A stretch of 64,000 nucleotides of DNA from Flavobacterium aquidurense (lineage in GTDB: Bacteria; Bacteroidota; Bacteroidia; Flavobacteriales; Flavobacteriaceae): assembly GCF_001404985.1 (NCBI RefSeq), contig NZ_JRLF01000011.1, forward strand, positions 248,001 to 312,000, read 5' to 3'. The position numbers were made by a program, and so were the translations under genes. This document shows positions 28,111 through 37,000 of the stretch, piece by piece. The first letter of the stretch is position 1; each line of letters begins with the position of its first letter. Under the pieces are notes generated by a model, which worked only from the letters and a program-made list of their open reading frames with translations, did no database searches and was not told the origin of the DNA.

Positions 28111-28141
28111 CGTGTGCGTACACGCAAATATACACATGTGT
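28111..28141. promoter_or_regulatory. Paired palindromic sites, probable LacI-type operator
   Basis: CGTGTGCGTACACG (28111-28124, arms CGTGT/ACACG) and the perfect palindrome ACACATGTGT (28132-28141) have centres 19 bases apart. They lie directly after the predicted transcription start. Such placement would let a dimeric or tetrameric repressor block initiation. The divergent LacI-type protein is the obvious candidate. Confidence 0.5.
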
Positions 28142-28437
28142 CAGAAAAAAACACAAATAATTAATAAAAATAGTAACCCAACTTTTATTTTATACAAAAA
28201 AAACAGTGAAACAGGACAAAATTCGGGAACAATCATACTTTTTTTAACCCATTAATTCAATTTGTTTTTTTGAAGATTAAAGTAAAGATTAACATATTAA
28301 GAATATTAATGACATTTAAGTTTAACATACTGACAAATGAAATATTAATAACTAATAACCAGTATTTTAAATACAAAAATATAAAGTAATACTTGATATA
28401 TTTTAGTATTATAAATAAAATATAAAACCAAATAAAA

Positions 28438-28887
28438 ATGATTGTAGATTCATTACAAAACGCTGCAAAATATTTCAGCCTGCATCCTAATTTCAAAAAA
28501 GCATTTGAATATGTAAATCAAAATGATATCAGCCAACTTGAAGAAGGTGCATTTGAAATTGCCGAAGGATTAAAAGTAATTGTAATTGTTGGCGAAGGCG
28601 CCACAAAAGAAGAAAGTATAAAAGGGTTTGAATGTCATGATAAAAATATCGACATACAGATTTCGATAAAAGGGCCGGAGGTTTTTGCCTGGAAACCAAG
28701 AGAAAAATGTATCAGTCCAAATGGGGATTACAGCGACGAAAGAGACGTTAGATTCTTTCACGACAAACCGGATATGTTTTTTGAATTGCAGGAAAAACAG
28801 TTTGCCATATTATTTCCCACAGATGTTCACGCGGCAATGATTGGCGAAGGAACACTCAAAAAAATAGTTATTAAAGTGAAAATTTAA
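28438..28887 (+). CDS. YhcH/YjgK/YiaL family protein (DUF386)
   Basis: This 149-residue cytoplasmic protein is of the YiaL/DUF386 cupin-like family, found in sugar-acid and sialic-acid catabolic operons. GFECHDKNIDIQ near residue 62 and the C-terminal FAILFPTDVHAAMIGEG match the family's metal-binding histidine and acidic positions. Its biochemical role is unsettled; anomerase or sugar-acid isomerase activities have been proposed. It is the first gene after the promoter and operator pair, and its stop lies 4 bases before the aldolase start, so it is clearly cotranscribed. Confidence 0.88.
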   Translation: MIVDSLQNAAKYFSLHPNFKKAFEYVNQNDISQLEEGAFEIAEGLKVIVIVGEGATKEESIKGFECHDKNIDIQISIKGPEVFAWKPREKCISPNGDYSDERDVRFFHDKPDMFFELQEKQFAILFPTDVHAAMIGEGTLKKIVIKVKI

Positions 28888-28891
28888 AAAC

Positions 28892-29554
28892 ATGAGCACA
28901 ATTCAAAATAGCATAAGCATTATTGCAAAACAAGGTATTCTTCCGCTTTATTTTATTACGGACGAAACTATTAGTATTGAGATTCTAAGAACGCTTTATA
29001 AAGCAGGAATCAGAGCTGTAGAATATACCAACAGAGGTCCGGAAGCCTTATCCAACTTTAAAAAAATGGTTGCTGTGCGAAATGCAGAACTATCGGAAAT
29101 GTTATTGGGTATTGGTACGATCAAAAATTTGCAACAGGCCAAAGATTTTAACGACGCTCAGGCTGACTTTTTTATTAGTCCGGGTTTTGTTCCTGAAGTA
29201 GCAGGTTTCTTAAAAGACAAAGAAGTTTTGTATGCTCCGGGCTGTATGACACCAACTGAAATCATCGCAGCAGAAAATGCCGGAATAAAACTAGTTAAGC
29301 TTTTTCCGGGAAATATATTAGGAACAGAATTTTTAAGCAGCATCAAAGATATTTTTCCATCACTTACATTTATGACAACCGGTGGCGTCGAAACCACACA
29401 TGCAAGTATTGAGAGCTGGTTTAATGCAGGAGCTTCGGCTGTTGGTTTAGGAAGCAAACTGATCAGTAAAAAACGTATGGAAGAACAAGATTATGATGTC
29501 ATTGAAAATGAAACCAAAAAAATGCTGGAAATCATTCAGACGATAAGAAAATAA
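28892..29554 (+). CDS. eda: KDPG / 4-hydroxy-2-oxoglutarate aldolase
   Basis: This 220-residue class I aldolase cleaves 2-keto-3-deoxy-6-phosphogluconate to pyruvate and glyceraldehyde-3-phosphate, the last step of hexuronate breakdown. The Schiff-base lysine is K136 in IKLVKLFPG, and the general acid/base is E44 in AVEYTNRG. GIGTI, FFISPGFVP and TTGGV strand ends complete the TIM-barrel signature. It lies between the YiaL-like gene and the mannonate oxidoreductase, which fits a glucuronate-KDG pathway. A KDG kinase is not evident next to it. Confidence 0.93.
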   Translation: MSTIQNSISIIAKQGILPLYFITDETISIEILRTLYKAGIRAVEYTNRGPEALSNFKKMVAVRNAELSEMLLGIGTIKNLQQAKDFNDAQADFFISPGFVPEVAGFLKDKEVLYAPGCMTPTEIIAAENAGIKLVKLFPGNILGTEFLSSIKDIFPSLTFMTTGGVETTHASIESWFNAGASAVGLGSKLISKKRMEEQDYDVIENETKKMLEIIQTIRK

Positions 29555-29590
29555 TACACTTTAGATATTTTTTAGCACTGAAAAATTTAA

Positions 29591-29646
29591 CCACAGATTA
29601 AGATTAACAAGATTATTTTAAAATCTTTTCAAATCTTAATCTGTGG
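29591..29646. repeat. Intergenic inverted repeat (ccacagattaagatt)
   Basis: Arms ccacagattaagatt and aatcttaatctgtgg pair across about 26 bases, between the aldolase and the oxidoreductase. A GTG in the right arm could be mistaken for the start of the next gene. Confidence 0.75.
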
Positions 29647-29675
29647 CAAAAACACAACAAATTATAAAACGTAAT

Positions 29676-30488
29676 ATGGATTCAATATTTAACCTAAAAG
29701 GAAAAATTGCATTAATTACCGGAGGTGCCGGAGTATTGGGAAGCAACTTTGCAAACGTTTTGGCAAAACAAGGCGTTGTTGTCGGGATTGTTTCTCAATC
29801 GATTGAAAAAGCCAATAAAACTGTTCAAACAATAGAAAGTAATGGCGGAAAAGCTTTTGCAGTTCAGGCGAATGTTTTAAACAAGGAAGAACTGGAAAAA
29901 GCAAGAGATTTTATTGTAGAAAAATACGGGCGTCTGGATATTTTAATCAATGCTGCCGGCGGAAATATGCCCGGAGCAACTGTTAGTCCGGATCAGGCTG
30001 TTTATGATATGAAAGTAGACGATTTACAAAAAGTAGTCGATCTTAATATTATTGGTACAATGCTGCCAACTCAGGTATTTTCGGAACTTTTTGCCAAACA
30101 AAAACAAGGAAATATCATCAATATATCTTCAGCATCTGCACAAAGACCTTTGACAAGAGTTGTGGGATATTCGGCTTCAAAAGCAGCGATTGACAATTTT
30201 ACACAATGGATGTCAGTTGAACTGGCTTCAAAATATGGTGAAGGAATTCGTGTAAATGCTATTTCTCCGGGATTTTTTATAGGAGAGCAAAACCGTGCAT
30301 TATTACTGACTCCGGAAGGAAAACTAACTCCAAGAGGCGAAAAAATTATCGAACATACCCCAATGGGAAGATTTGGAACTCCGGAAGATATCGATGGGGC
30401 ACTTTTATTTTTATGCAGCGATATGTCAAAATTTGTTACGGGAACGATCTTAAAAGTCGATGGAGGATTTGCTGCTACAAGTATTTAA
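29676..30488 (+). CDS. SDR-family D-mannonate oxidoreductase (fructuronate reductase)
   Basis: This 270-residue short-chain dehydrogenase probably interconverts D-fructuronate and D-mannonate with NAD(P)H. The cofactor-binding TGGAGVLG lies near residue 16, NAAGG near 95, catalytic serine in ISSAS, and the YSASK Tyr-Lys pair in VVGYSASKAA. The ATG at 29676 is chosen over a GTG at 29643, because the GTG lies inside the preceding inverted repeat and adds a non-family N-terminus. The next gene is mannonate dehydratase, which supports the substrate call. A KduD-like role is an alternative. Confidence 0.88.
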   Translation: MDSIFNLKGKIALITGGAGVLGSNFANVLAKQGVVVGIVSQSIEKANKTVQTIESNGGKAFAVQANVLNKEELEKARDFIVEKYGRLDILINAAGGNMPGATVSPDQAVYDMKVDDLQKVVDLNIIGTMLPTQVFSELFAKQKQGNIINISSASAQRPLTRVVGYSASKAAIDNFTQWMSVELASKYGEGIRVNAISPGFFIGEQNRALLLTPEGKLTPRGEKIIEHTPMGRFGTPEDIDGALLFLCSDMSKFVTGTILKVDGGFAATSI

Positions 30489-30530
30489 ATCATCATTATA
30501 GTAATCAAGGATTTAAAGTCTATAATTGTG

Positions 30531-30676
30531 CCGTTAGGCACTCAATATTGGTAAAAATTTAGTTTGAAGTACGCTGGCGTGCCATAGGTACGCAACAAAA
30601 CGATAACTATTGCGTACCTACGGCACGCTAACCTATTCTTATTTCTATTTTTTACCAATATTAAGTGCCTAACGAC
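30531..30676. repeat. Long intergenic palindrome upstream of uxuA
   Basis: Outer arms (cgttaggcactcaatattgg / ccaatattaagtgcctaacg) and inner arms (gcgtgccataggtacgcaa / ttgcgtacctacggcacgc) make a nested palindrome of about 145 bases in the oxidoreductase-uxuA gap. It could form a cruciform or a long RNA hairpin. It leaves 45 bases before the uxuA start. Confidence 0.85.
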
Positions 30677-30721
30677 ATATTTTAAACTCTTGATTCAAAT
30701 TCATTAATAAAACAAACCAAT

Positions 30722-31906
30722 ATGGAACAAACGTTAAGATGGTTCGGGCCAAACGATCCCGTTTCTTTACAAGATATTAAGCAAACCGGCGCTACCGGAA
30801 TTGTAACTGCATTGCACCATATACCAAATGGACAAGTTTGGGATATAGAAGAAATTATTAAACGAAAAGTTGAAATAGAACACGAAGACGGAGATCCTAA
30901 AAAAGGGGCATCCGGTTTGACATGGTCTGTGGTGGAGAGTATTCCGGTTCATGAAGATATTAAAAAACAAACCGGAAATTATCTTCAATACATTGAAAAC
31001 TATAAAGAAAGCATTAGAAATCTGGCGTTATGCGGTATAAAATGTATTTGCTATAATTTCATGCCGGTTTTAGACTGGTCGAGAACAGATCTTGCTTATG
31101 AAACAGCTGACGGTTCGAAAGCTTTACGATTTGACATTAATGCTTTTGCGGCTTTTGAATTGTACATTCTAAAAAGACCGGGAGCAGAAAATGAATATTC
31201 GGCAACACAAATCGAGAAAGCAAAAAGCTATTTTGAAGCCATGACTAATGCTGATAAAGTAAAATTACAGCAAAATATTCTGGCGGGACTTCCTGGTGCT
31301 GAAGAAGCGTATTCTGTAGAAGATTTCCTGATTACTTTAAGCGGTTACAATCATATTGACAGAAAGGCTTTGAAGGAAAATTTATTTTTCTTCCTGAAAG
31401 AAATTATTCCGGTTGCCGAAAGCAAAGGGGTTTTAATGGCAATTCATCCTGACGATCCACCCTACCCTATTTTGGGATTGCCAAGAGTCGTAAGTACTGA
31501 AGAGGATTTAATCGAACTTATGGCTGCTGCCGAATCAAAATCAAACGGATTCACGATGTGTACGGGTTCATACGGCGTAAGAGCTGATAATGATTTACCG
31601 GGAATCGTAAGACGTCACGGCGATAAAATGAATTTTATTCACTTAAGAAGCACGGAAAGAGATGCTGAAGGAAGCTTTTATGAAGCCAATCATCTTGAAG
31701 GCGATGTAGATATGTACGAAGTAGTAAAAGCGATCATTGAAGTCGAAAACAGAAATAACAGCCAATTGCCAATGCGTCCGGACCATGGACACCAAATGCT
31801 GGACGATTTGAATAAAAAGACCAATCCGGGATATTCTGCGATTGGGCGTTTAAGAGGTCTAGCTGAATTGAGAGGCCTTGAAATGGGAATTAAGAAGTCG
31901 CTTTAG
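30722..31906 (+). CDS. uxuA: Mannonate dehydratase
   Basis: This 394-residue enzyme dehydrates D-mannonate to 2-keto-3-deoxygluconate. The N-terminal [24 protein letters not shown], the [15 protein letters not shown] metal-binding loop, [10 protein letters not shown], and the C-terminal RPDHGHQM motif are typical of the Fe/Mn-dependent UxuA family. The length is full. It completes the glucuronate route: isomerase (not in this window), oxidoreductase, UxuA, KDG kinase (not adjacent), then KDPG aldolase. It is preceded by a long palindrome and followed by a composite repeat region. Confidence 0.96.
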   Translation: MEQTLRWFGPNDPVSLQDIKQTGATGIVTALHHIPNGQVWDIEEIIKRKVEIEHEDGDPKKGASGLTWSVVESIPVHEDIKKQTGNYLQYIENYKESIRNLALCGIKCICYNFMPVLDWSRTDLAYETADGSKALRFDINAFAAFELYILKRPGAENEYSATQIEKAKSYFEAMTNADKVKLQQNILAGLPGAEEAYSVEDFLITLSGYNHIDRKALKENLFFFLKEIIPVAESKGVLMAIHPDDPPYPILGLPRVVSTEEDLIELMAAAESKSNGFTMCTGSYGVRADNDLPGIVRRHGDKMNFIHLRSTERDAEGSFYEANHLEGDVDMYEVVKAIIEVENRNNSQLPMRPDHGHQMLDDLNKKTNPGYSAIGRLRGLAELRGLEMGIKKSL

Positions 31907-31911
31907 GATAA

Positions 31912-32149
31912 TCTCGCAAAGTCGCAGAGGCGCATAGTTTTTCTATTACAATTAAGTTGTCAAAAAATTGCGAAAGCGCAAAGATTAAACGCAATCTTGT
32001 CATCCTGACGGAGGAAGGATCGCACACGTAACTCGACAAATATTAGTGAATTACTATGCGGAATTCTTGTGTGATCCTTCCTCCGTCAGGATGACAAAAA
32101 CGAGTATAATCAATATAAAAAAACTTTGCGACTCTGCGACTTTGCGAGA
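31912..32149. repeat. Family B arms enclosing a family A palindrome
   Basis: Outer arms ctcgcaaagtcgcagaggcg (from 31914) and actttgcgactctgcgactt through ttgcgagag (to 32149) flank a family A copy at 31999-32096. Further cttgcgtctttgcgccttcg sequence lies to 32190. It is a nested inverted structure filling the uxuA-to-beta-helix gap. Confidence 0.75.
31999..32096. repeat. Dispersed palindromic repeat, family A, copy 5
   Basis: The near-perfect arms gtcatcctgacggaggaagg followed by atcgcacac and gtgtgatccttcctccgtc followed by aggatgac face each other. It has the same ends and size as the other copies but a different arm sequence (ctgacggaggaagg instead of gaggaacga). Confidence 0.85.
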
Positions 32150-32222
32150 GATAATAAACAAAAAACCTTGCGTCTTTGCGCCTTCGTGGCACAAAAAACT
32201 AACTAACCAAATAACCACAACC

Positions 32223-33857
32223 ATGAACCGCCAAACTATCCTTATTTTTTGCAGCCTTTTTGTAAATAGTGTTGTAATGGCACAGCAAACACCTAAAATA
32301 CTCGCGGATTCAAAAGCGAACTATTTACCTGATTTTAGCTATGCAGGTTATCATTGTGGCGAAAGCAATCTTCCTGAAGTACAGGGAAAAATCATCAACG
32401 CAACTGATTATGGCGTAAAGGCAAATGATGTTCTTGATGATTCGAAAGCTTTACTAAAAGCAGTAAAAGCAGCAAATGCAATTGAAGGAAATGTGATTTT
32501 GCAATTACCGGCAGGAAGAATAATCCTAAGTGATATTGTATATATCGAAAGAAGTAATTTTGTACTTCGCGGTGCAGGTTCTGGCGAAAATGGAACTGAA
32601 ATTTATTGCCCAAGACCTATGATGTATCTTAAAGATTCTGAGTCTTTGGCTGAACTTCGCGAATACCTGACTACATTGGATAAAAGACAACGCGAACCAG
32701 AAAATAATGTCGATTTGCCTTTCTCGCAATATGCCTGGTCGGGCGGATTTATCTGGACGCAAGTTCCGGGTGAACGTGTAAAATCGTATCTGGATAAATA
32801 TGAGCCTACGCCAAATCCGTTAGCGAAAGTGAGTTCTGGAAATATGGGCGAACATACCATTTCGGTTTCGGAAGTTAAAGGATTGAAAGTTGGCGATATC
32901 GTCGAATTACAATTGTTTAATAAGGATGGTGAAAACGGCGAAATCATAAATGATTTATACAAAGGCGCGAATGTAAAACCGGGTTCTCATCACTGGAAAT
33001 TCCCTAAACTTCCCATCGTACGACAACAGGTAGAAATTACTAAAATTTCGGGTTCAAAAATCACGATTAAAACGCCTTTGACGATTGCGATAAAACCAAG
33101 TTATCAGGCACAATTGGTCGAATGGAAACATCTTGATGAAGTAGGAATCGAACATCTTCGTTTAACTTTTCCTGATATCCCAAGAGTGGCACATCACGTA
33201 GAACCGGGGAATAATGCAATTTTTTTAACACGTGTTTTTAATAGTTGGGTAAAAGATGTCAAAATCACCAATTCTGACAGCGGAATTTTAGCCGAAGAAA
33301 TATCAAATGTTACTGTTCAGGATATTGTGACAGACGGAACGCATATGGCGCATTATACAGTGACACTCGGCGGCGTACATAATGTATTGGTAAAGAATCT
33401 GAAAATTTATAATAAAGCCATTCATCCTTTAAGTTTCAACACTTTTGCAACTAAAAATGTGTATGAGAATTGTGAGATTTTTGCTGATGCCCTTTTAGAC
33501 CAGCATTCGGGCGCGAATCATCAAAACTTATTCGATAATATCACGGTACATATAGCAGCTGATAAAAATAATAGCTATCTGTTATTTGGCGGAGGTGGTG
33601 CTGATTACTGGAAACCTTCTCACGGACCTTTTAGCACGTTCTGGAACCTGAATGTTCAGGTTTCAAATCCAAATGATAAACCGGTTTTATTATACGGCAT
33701 GAAAGACGGGCCATTTGCCAGAATTATAGGCGTGAATAGCAATACTAAATTTGAAGTAAAATATGAACCTGATGCTTATATTGAGTTTCTAAATACGCCA
33801 ATGGACAAAATTCCTTCGCTATATGATTATCAATTAAAAAAGCGGTTGAAAAGATAA
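32223..33857 (+). CDS. Secreted parallel beta-helix protein, pectate-lyase-3-like
   Basis: This 544-residue secreted protein has a right-handed parallel beta-helix fold of the pectate-lyase superfamily type. The ATG at 32223 is chosen because it gives a signal peptide (MNRQTILIFCSLFVNSVVMA), whereas the upstream frame is repeat DNA. ATDYGVKANDVLDDSKALLKA near residue 58 is the classic pectate_lyase_3 opening. Later coils show FLTRVFNSWVKDVKITNSDSGI, HYTVTLGG and ADALLDQHSGANHQNLFDN. Lyase or hydrolase activity on a uronic-acid chain is plausible given the neighbours. I cannot assign a CAZy family or catalytic residues. Confidence 0.75.
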   Translation: MNRQTILIFCSLFVNSVVMAQQTPKILADSKANYLPDFSYAGYHCGESNLPEVQGKIINATDYGVKANDVLDDSKALLKAVKAANAIEGNVILQLPAGRIILSDIVYIERSNFVLRGAGSGENGTEIYCPRPMMYLKDSESLAELREYLTTLDKRQREPENNVDLPFSQYAWSGGFIWTQVPGERVKSYLDKYEPTPNPLAKVSSGNMGEHTISVSEVKGLKVGDIVELQLFNKDGENGEIINDLYKGANVKPGSHHWKFPKLPIVRQQVEITKISGSKITIKTPLTIAIKPSYQAQLVEWKHLDEVGIEHLRLTFPDIPRVAHHVEPGNNAIFLTRVFNSWVKDVKITNSDSGILAEEISNVTVQDIVTDGTHMAHYTVTLGGVHNVLVKNLKIYNKAIHPLSFNTFATKNVYENCEIFADALLDQHSGANHQNLFDNITVHIAADKNNSYLLFGGGGADYWKPSHGPFSTFWNLNVQVSNPNDKPVLLYGMKDGPFARIIGVNSNTKFEVKYEPDAYIEFLNTPMDKIPSLYDYQLKKRLKR

Positions 33858-33858
33858 T

Positions 33859-34049
33859 CTCGCAAAGACGCGAAGTCGCAAAGTTTTTTTTAAGTAATTA
33901 TTTAGCGTACTGTTTCTCATTTCGAGGAACGAGAAATCTCCGCGAGAAGCTCTACAAAGATTAGGTTCTCGTTACGGAGTTACTTACGGAGATTTCTCCT
34001 TTGTCGAAATGACATAAAATGAGAAAAAAACTTTGCGACTTTGCGAGAG
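33859..34049. repeat. Family B arms enclosing a family A palindrome, second example
   Basis: Outer arms ctcgcaaagacgcgaagtcg followed by caaag, and actttgcgactttgcgagag, enclose a family A copy at 33917-34014. The whole structure fills the beta-helix-to-HTCS gap, starting right after the stop and ending 28 bases before the next start. Confidence 0.8.
33917..34014. repeat. Dispersed palindromic repeat, family A, copy 6
   Basis: Ends tcatttcgaggaacgagaaa and tcctttgtcgaaatgaca enclose tctccgcgagaagctctacaaagatt and acggagatttct. It has the same organisation as copies 1 and 3. Confidence 0.8.
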
Positions 34050-34077
34050 ATAATAACCACAATAAAACATAAATGCT

Positions 34078-37000
34078 ATGAAATACAAAGTAGCTTTTCT
34101 ATTAATCGCAGCCATTTTCGGAAACGTATTTTCGCAAAATAAATACCGTCTTAAAAATATCTCTACTACGGATGGACTTTCGCAGAGTTCTGTTATTGCT
34201 ATTCATCAGGATAAATTTGGGCAAATGTGGTTTGGTACGCGCGATGGTCTTAACAAATATGACGGAAGTAAATTCACTGTTTTTAGAAATGATGTCACGA
34301 ATAAAAATTCGATAAGCAACAATGATATTTTATCTGTCGAGGAAGATAAAAAGGGAAAAATATGGGTTGGAACTTACAACGGACTCAATTGCTACAATCC
34401 GGTTAAAAACACTTTTAAACGTTATTTACATACCAAAACAAATCATACGATAAGCAGCAATGCAATTTGGTCAATCAAGGAAATTGGTGACGAAATGTGG
34501 TTTGGAACTTCAAAAGGATTAACGATTTATAATCAAAAGTCGAAACAATTTATATCTGTTTTTCATTCAGATACTGATACTTCTACCCTGCCAAGCAACA
34601 ACATCTTAAGTATCTTAAAAACCAAAAAAGGAGAAATCTGGATTGGTACTACAAAAGGTTTATGCCAGCTTTCGAGCAGGAAAAACGGAAAATTATTTTT
34701 TAGAAACTATCCACTAAATGCTACAGATCAATTAAACGTTCAGGCTATTACCGAAGATGATTCAGGCAATTTATGGATAGGTACAAAAAACAAAGGACTT
34801 TTAAAATTTGATAAAACGTCTAATGCATTTGTTTCTTTTTTATCACAGGATCAATACCGTGAAATAAATACTGATATTCGTTCTCTTGCTATTGATAATC
34901 AAGGTTCGTTATGGATTGGAACGTATGACGGAATCTATATTTTAGGAAAAGATAAAAGCATCCAAAAAATAAATAATAGCAATAACAGCAACGGAATCGA
35001 TAAGGTTAAATCCGTTTATATCGATAAAAAAGGTTCTGTCTGGATTGGCTGTTATTATAAAGGCGTTAATATTTGGGATATTTCGAATGTGAATTTTTCG
35101 AATTACAATCAGAATTCGAAAAAGATCCCGATGAGTTTTGATGTCGTAAGTTCGATCATTGCCGATAAAAACCAGAATATCTATTTTGGAACTGAAGGCG
35201 GCGGAATTACGATTTATAATAAAAATACCGAAGCCGTAAATTACATCAACAGCAAAAGCGGACAAACGGTCAAAAATGATATTAAATCGATGTGTCTTTC
35301 GGGAGACATTTTATGGATTGGGACTTTCTCAAAAGGATTATCGGCTTATAACGTGATTTCAAAAAGAATTGAAGACAACAGAATTGCTGCTGATTTAAAT
35401 ATTTTATTAAAAGAATCGGGCGTATATTCTATCAAAGCAGAGGGAAATGATATCATCTGGATTGGTACTTTTGGCAAGGGATTAATTCGGTACAATACTA
35501 TTTCTAAAACTTTTGAAACTATAGGAAATGATACTACAAAACCCAATTATCTCACTAACAATATTGTTAGGACTATTCTTGTCGATCAAAAAAAAGGGAT
35601 TTGGACGGGTACACAAAACGGACTGAATTATATCCCGCTAAACAATTTTTCTCCGGAGAGATATTCTATCAAACATTACTTTTTTGATTCGGCTTCTGCG
35701 TCAGGCGATGATATCCTCACTTTGTTTCAGGACAGTCAAAAGAAAATCTGGGTAGGAACAAAAGCAAAAGGACTGCATTATTTTGATGGAAAAAAATTCA
35801 ATAAAATCAATTTAAGAGTTGGCAATACTGTTATCACTTCTATACATTCTATCCTGGAAGACGATGATAAAAATTTATGGATCAGTACCAATCAGGGCAT
35901 TATAAAATACAGCACCACATTGAAAACGGTTGTTATTTATGATCAAAAAGATGGTTTGGCAAGTAATGAATTCAATGATAATGCGGCATTAAAACTAAAC
36001 TCGAATCAATTTTATTTTGGGAGTCCGTCCGGGGCAACATATTTTGATGCCAAGAAAATTTCCTTAAATACCTATGCTCCAAAAGTATTGATTACCAACC
36101 TTAAAATCAAAAATCAAACAATTCACGCGAATGATTCTTTAGGTATTTTAGAAAAAAGCATTGGTTATACCAAAACTATTACTCTGGATTATGACAAAGC
36201 AAATTTCTCTATAGATTTTGCAATCCCAAGTTATATTCGATCAAAAAATAATCAATACAGTTATCGAATGGTTGGCCTGGAAAATAACTGGACCGTAACT
36301 AAAAGTACTGAGGCTATTTTTGCAATTCAGAATCCCGGAACGTACACGTTTGAAGTAAAAGGCGCGAACAATGACGGTGTCTGGAACAAAAAAACCACCA
36401 CACTTACTGTAATTGTAAAACCGGCTCCGTGGCGCAGTATCTGGGCATTTTTATTATACGGGATTGTGATTGGTTTAGGTTTATATGGTTTGATCTGGAT
36501 TATGAAATCGAAAGCCAGACTGAAACAAAAACTGGAATTAGAATATCTGGAAACCAAACGTATCGAAGAAAACAATATCGCCAAACTGGATTTTTTTACT
36601 AATATCTCGCACGAATTCAGAACTCCGTTAACCTTGATATTAGGACCTTTGCAGCAAATTCTCGCCAATTACAATGGAACAAACGAAATGTATAAAAAGT
36701 TATTGGTTATTGAAGGTAGCGCCAATCATCTTTTGAGTTTAATAAACCGTTTAATGGATTTTAGAAAACTCGAAAACCATCAGGTTACGCTGGAATCTGC
36801 CGAAGGAAATATTGTAAAATTTACTAAAGAAATCTTTTTGTCTTTTATCGAATATGCTAAAGATGGTGGTTATACTTATACTTTTGAATCATCTCACGAA
36901 GAGATTCTCGTCTATTTTGACCGTTATAAACTGGAGCGTGTTTTTTATAATCTGATTTCAAATGCTTTTAGATATACTCCTAAAGGCGGAAACATCCATC

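Larger units (their letters stand above)
28001..28437. other. Divergent regulatory region of the uronate operon
   Basis: This 437-base gap separates the LacI-type gene from the rightward catabolic genes. It contains a strong Bacteroidota-type promoter (28073-28102) and two adjacent palindromic sites (28111-28124, 28132-28141). A leader of about 330 bases follows, very AT-rich, in which I see no coding sequence. Confidence 0.65.

Noticed and set aside
28257..28496. A 79-codon minus-strand frame overlapping the YiaL-like start.
   Set aside because: It consists almost entirely of I, F, Y, K and N codons expected from AT-rich leader DNA and overlaps a real gene.
32046..32222. N-terminal extension of the beta-helix protein.
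   Set aside because: It is read from family A and B repeat DNA and lacks a signal peptide; the ATG at 32223 gives a clean one.
2101..34014. CRISPR array explanation for the repeats.
   Set aside because: The repeats are about 100 bases, far apart and palindromic throughout, without regular spacers or cas genes.
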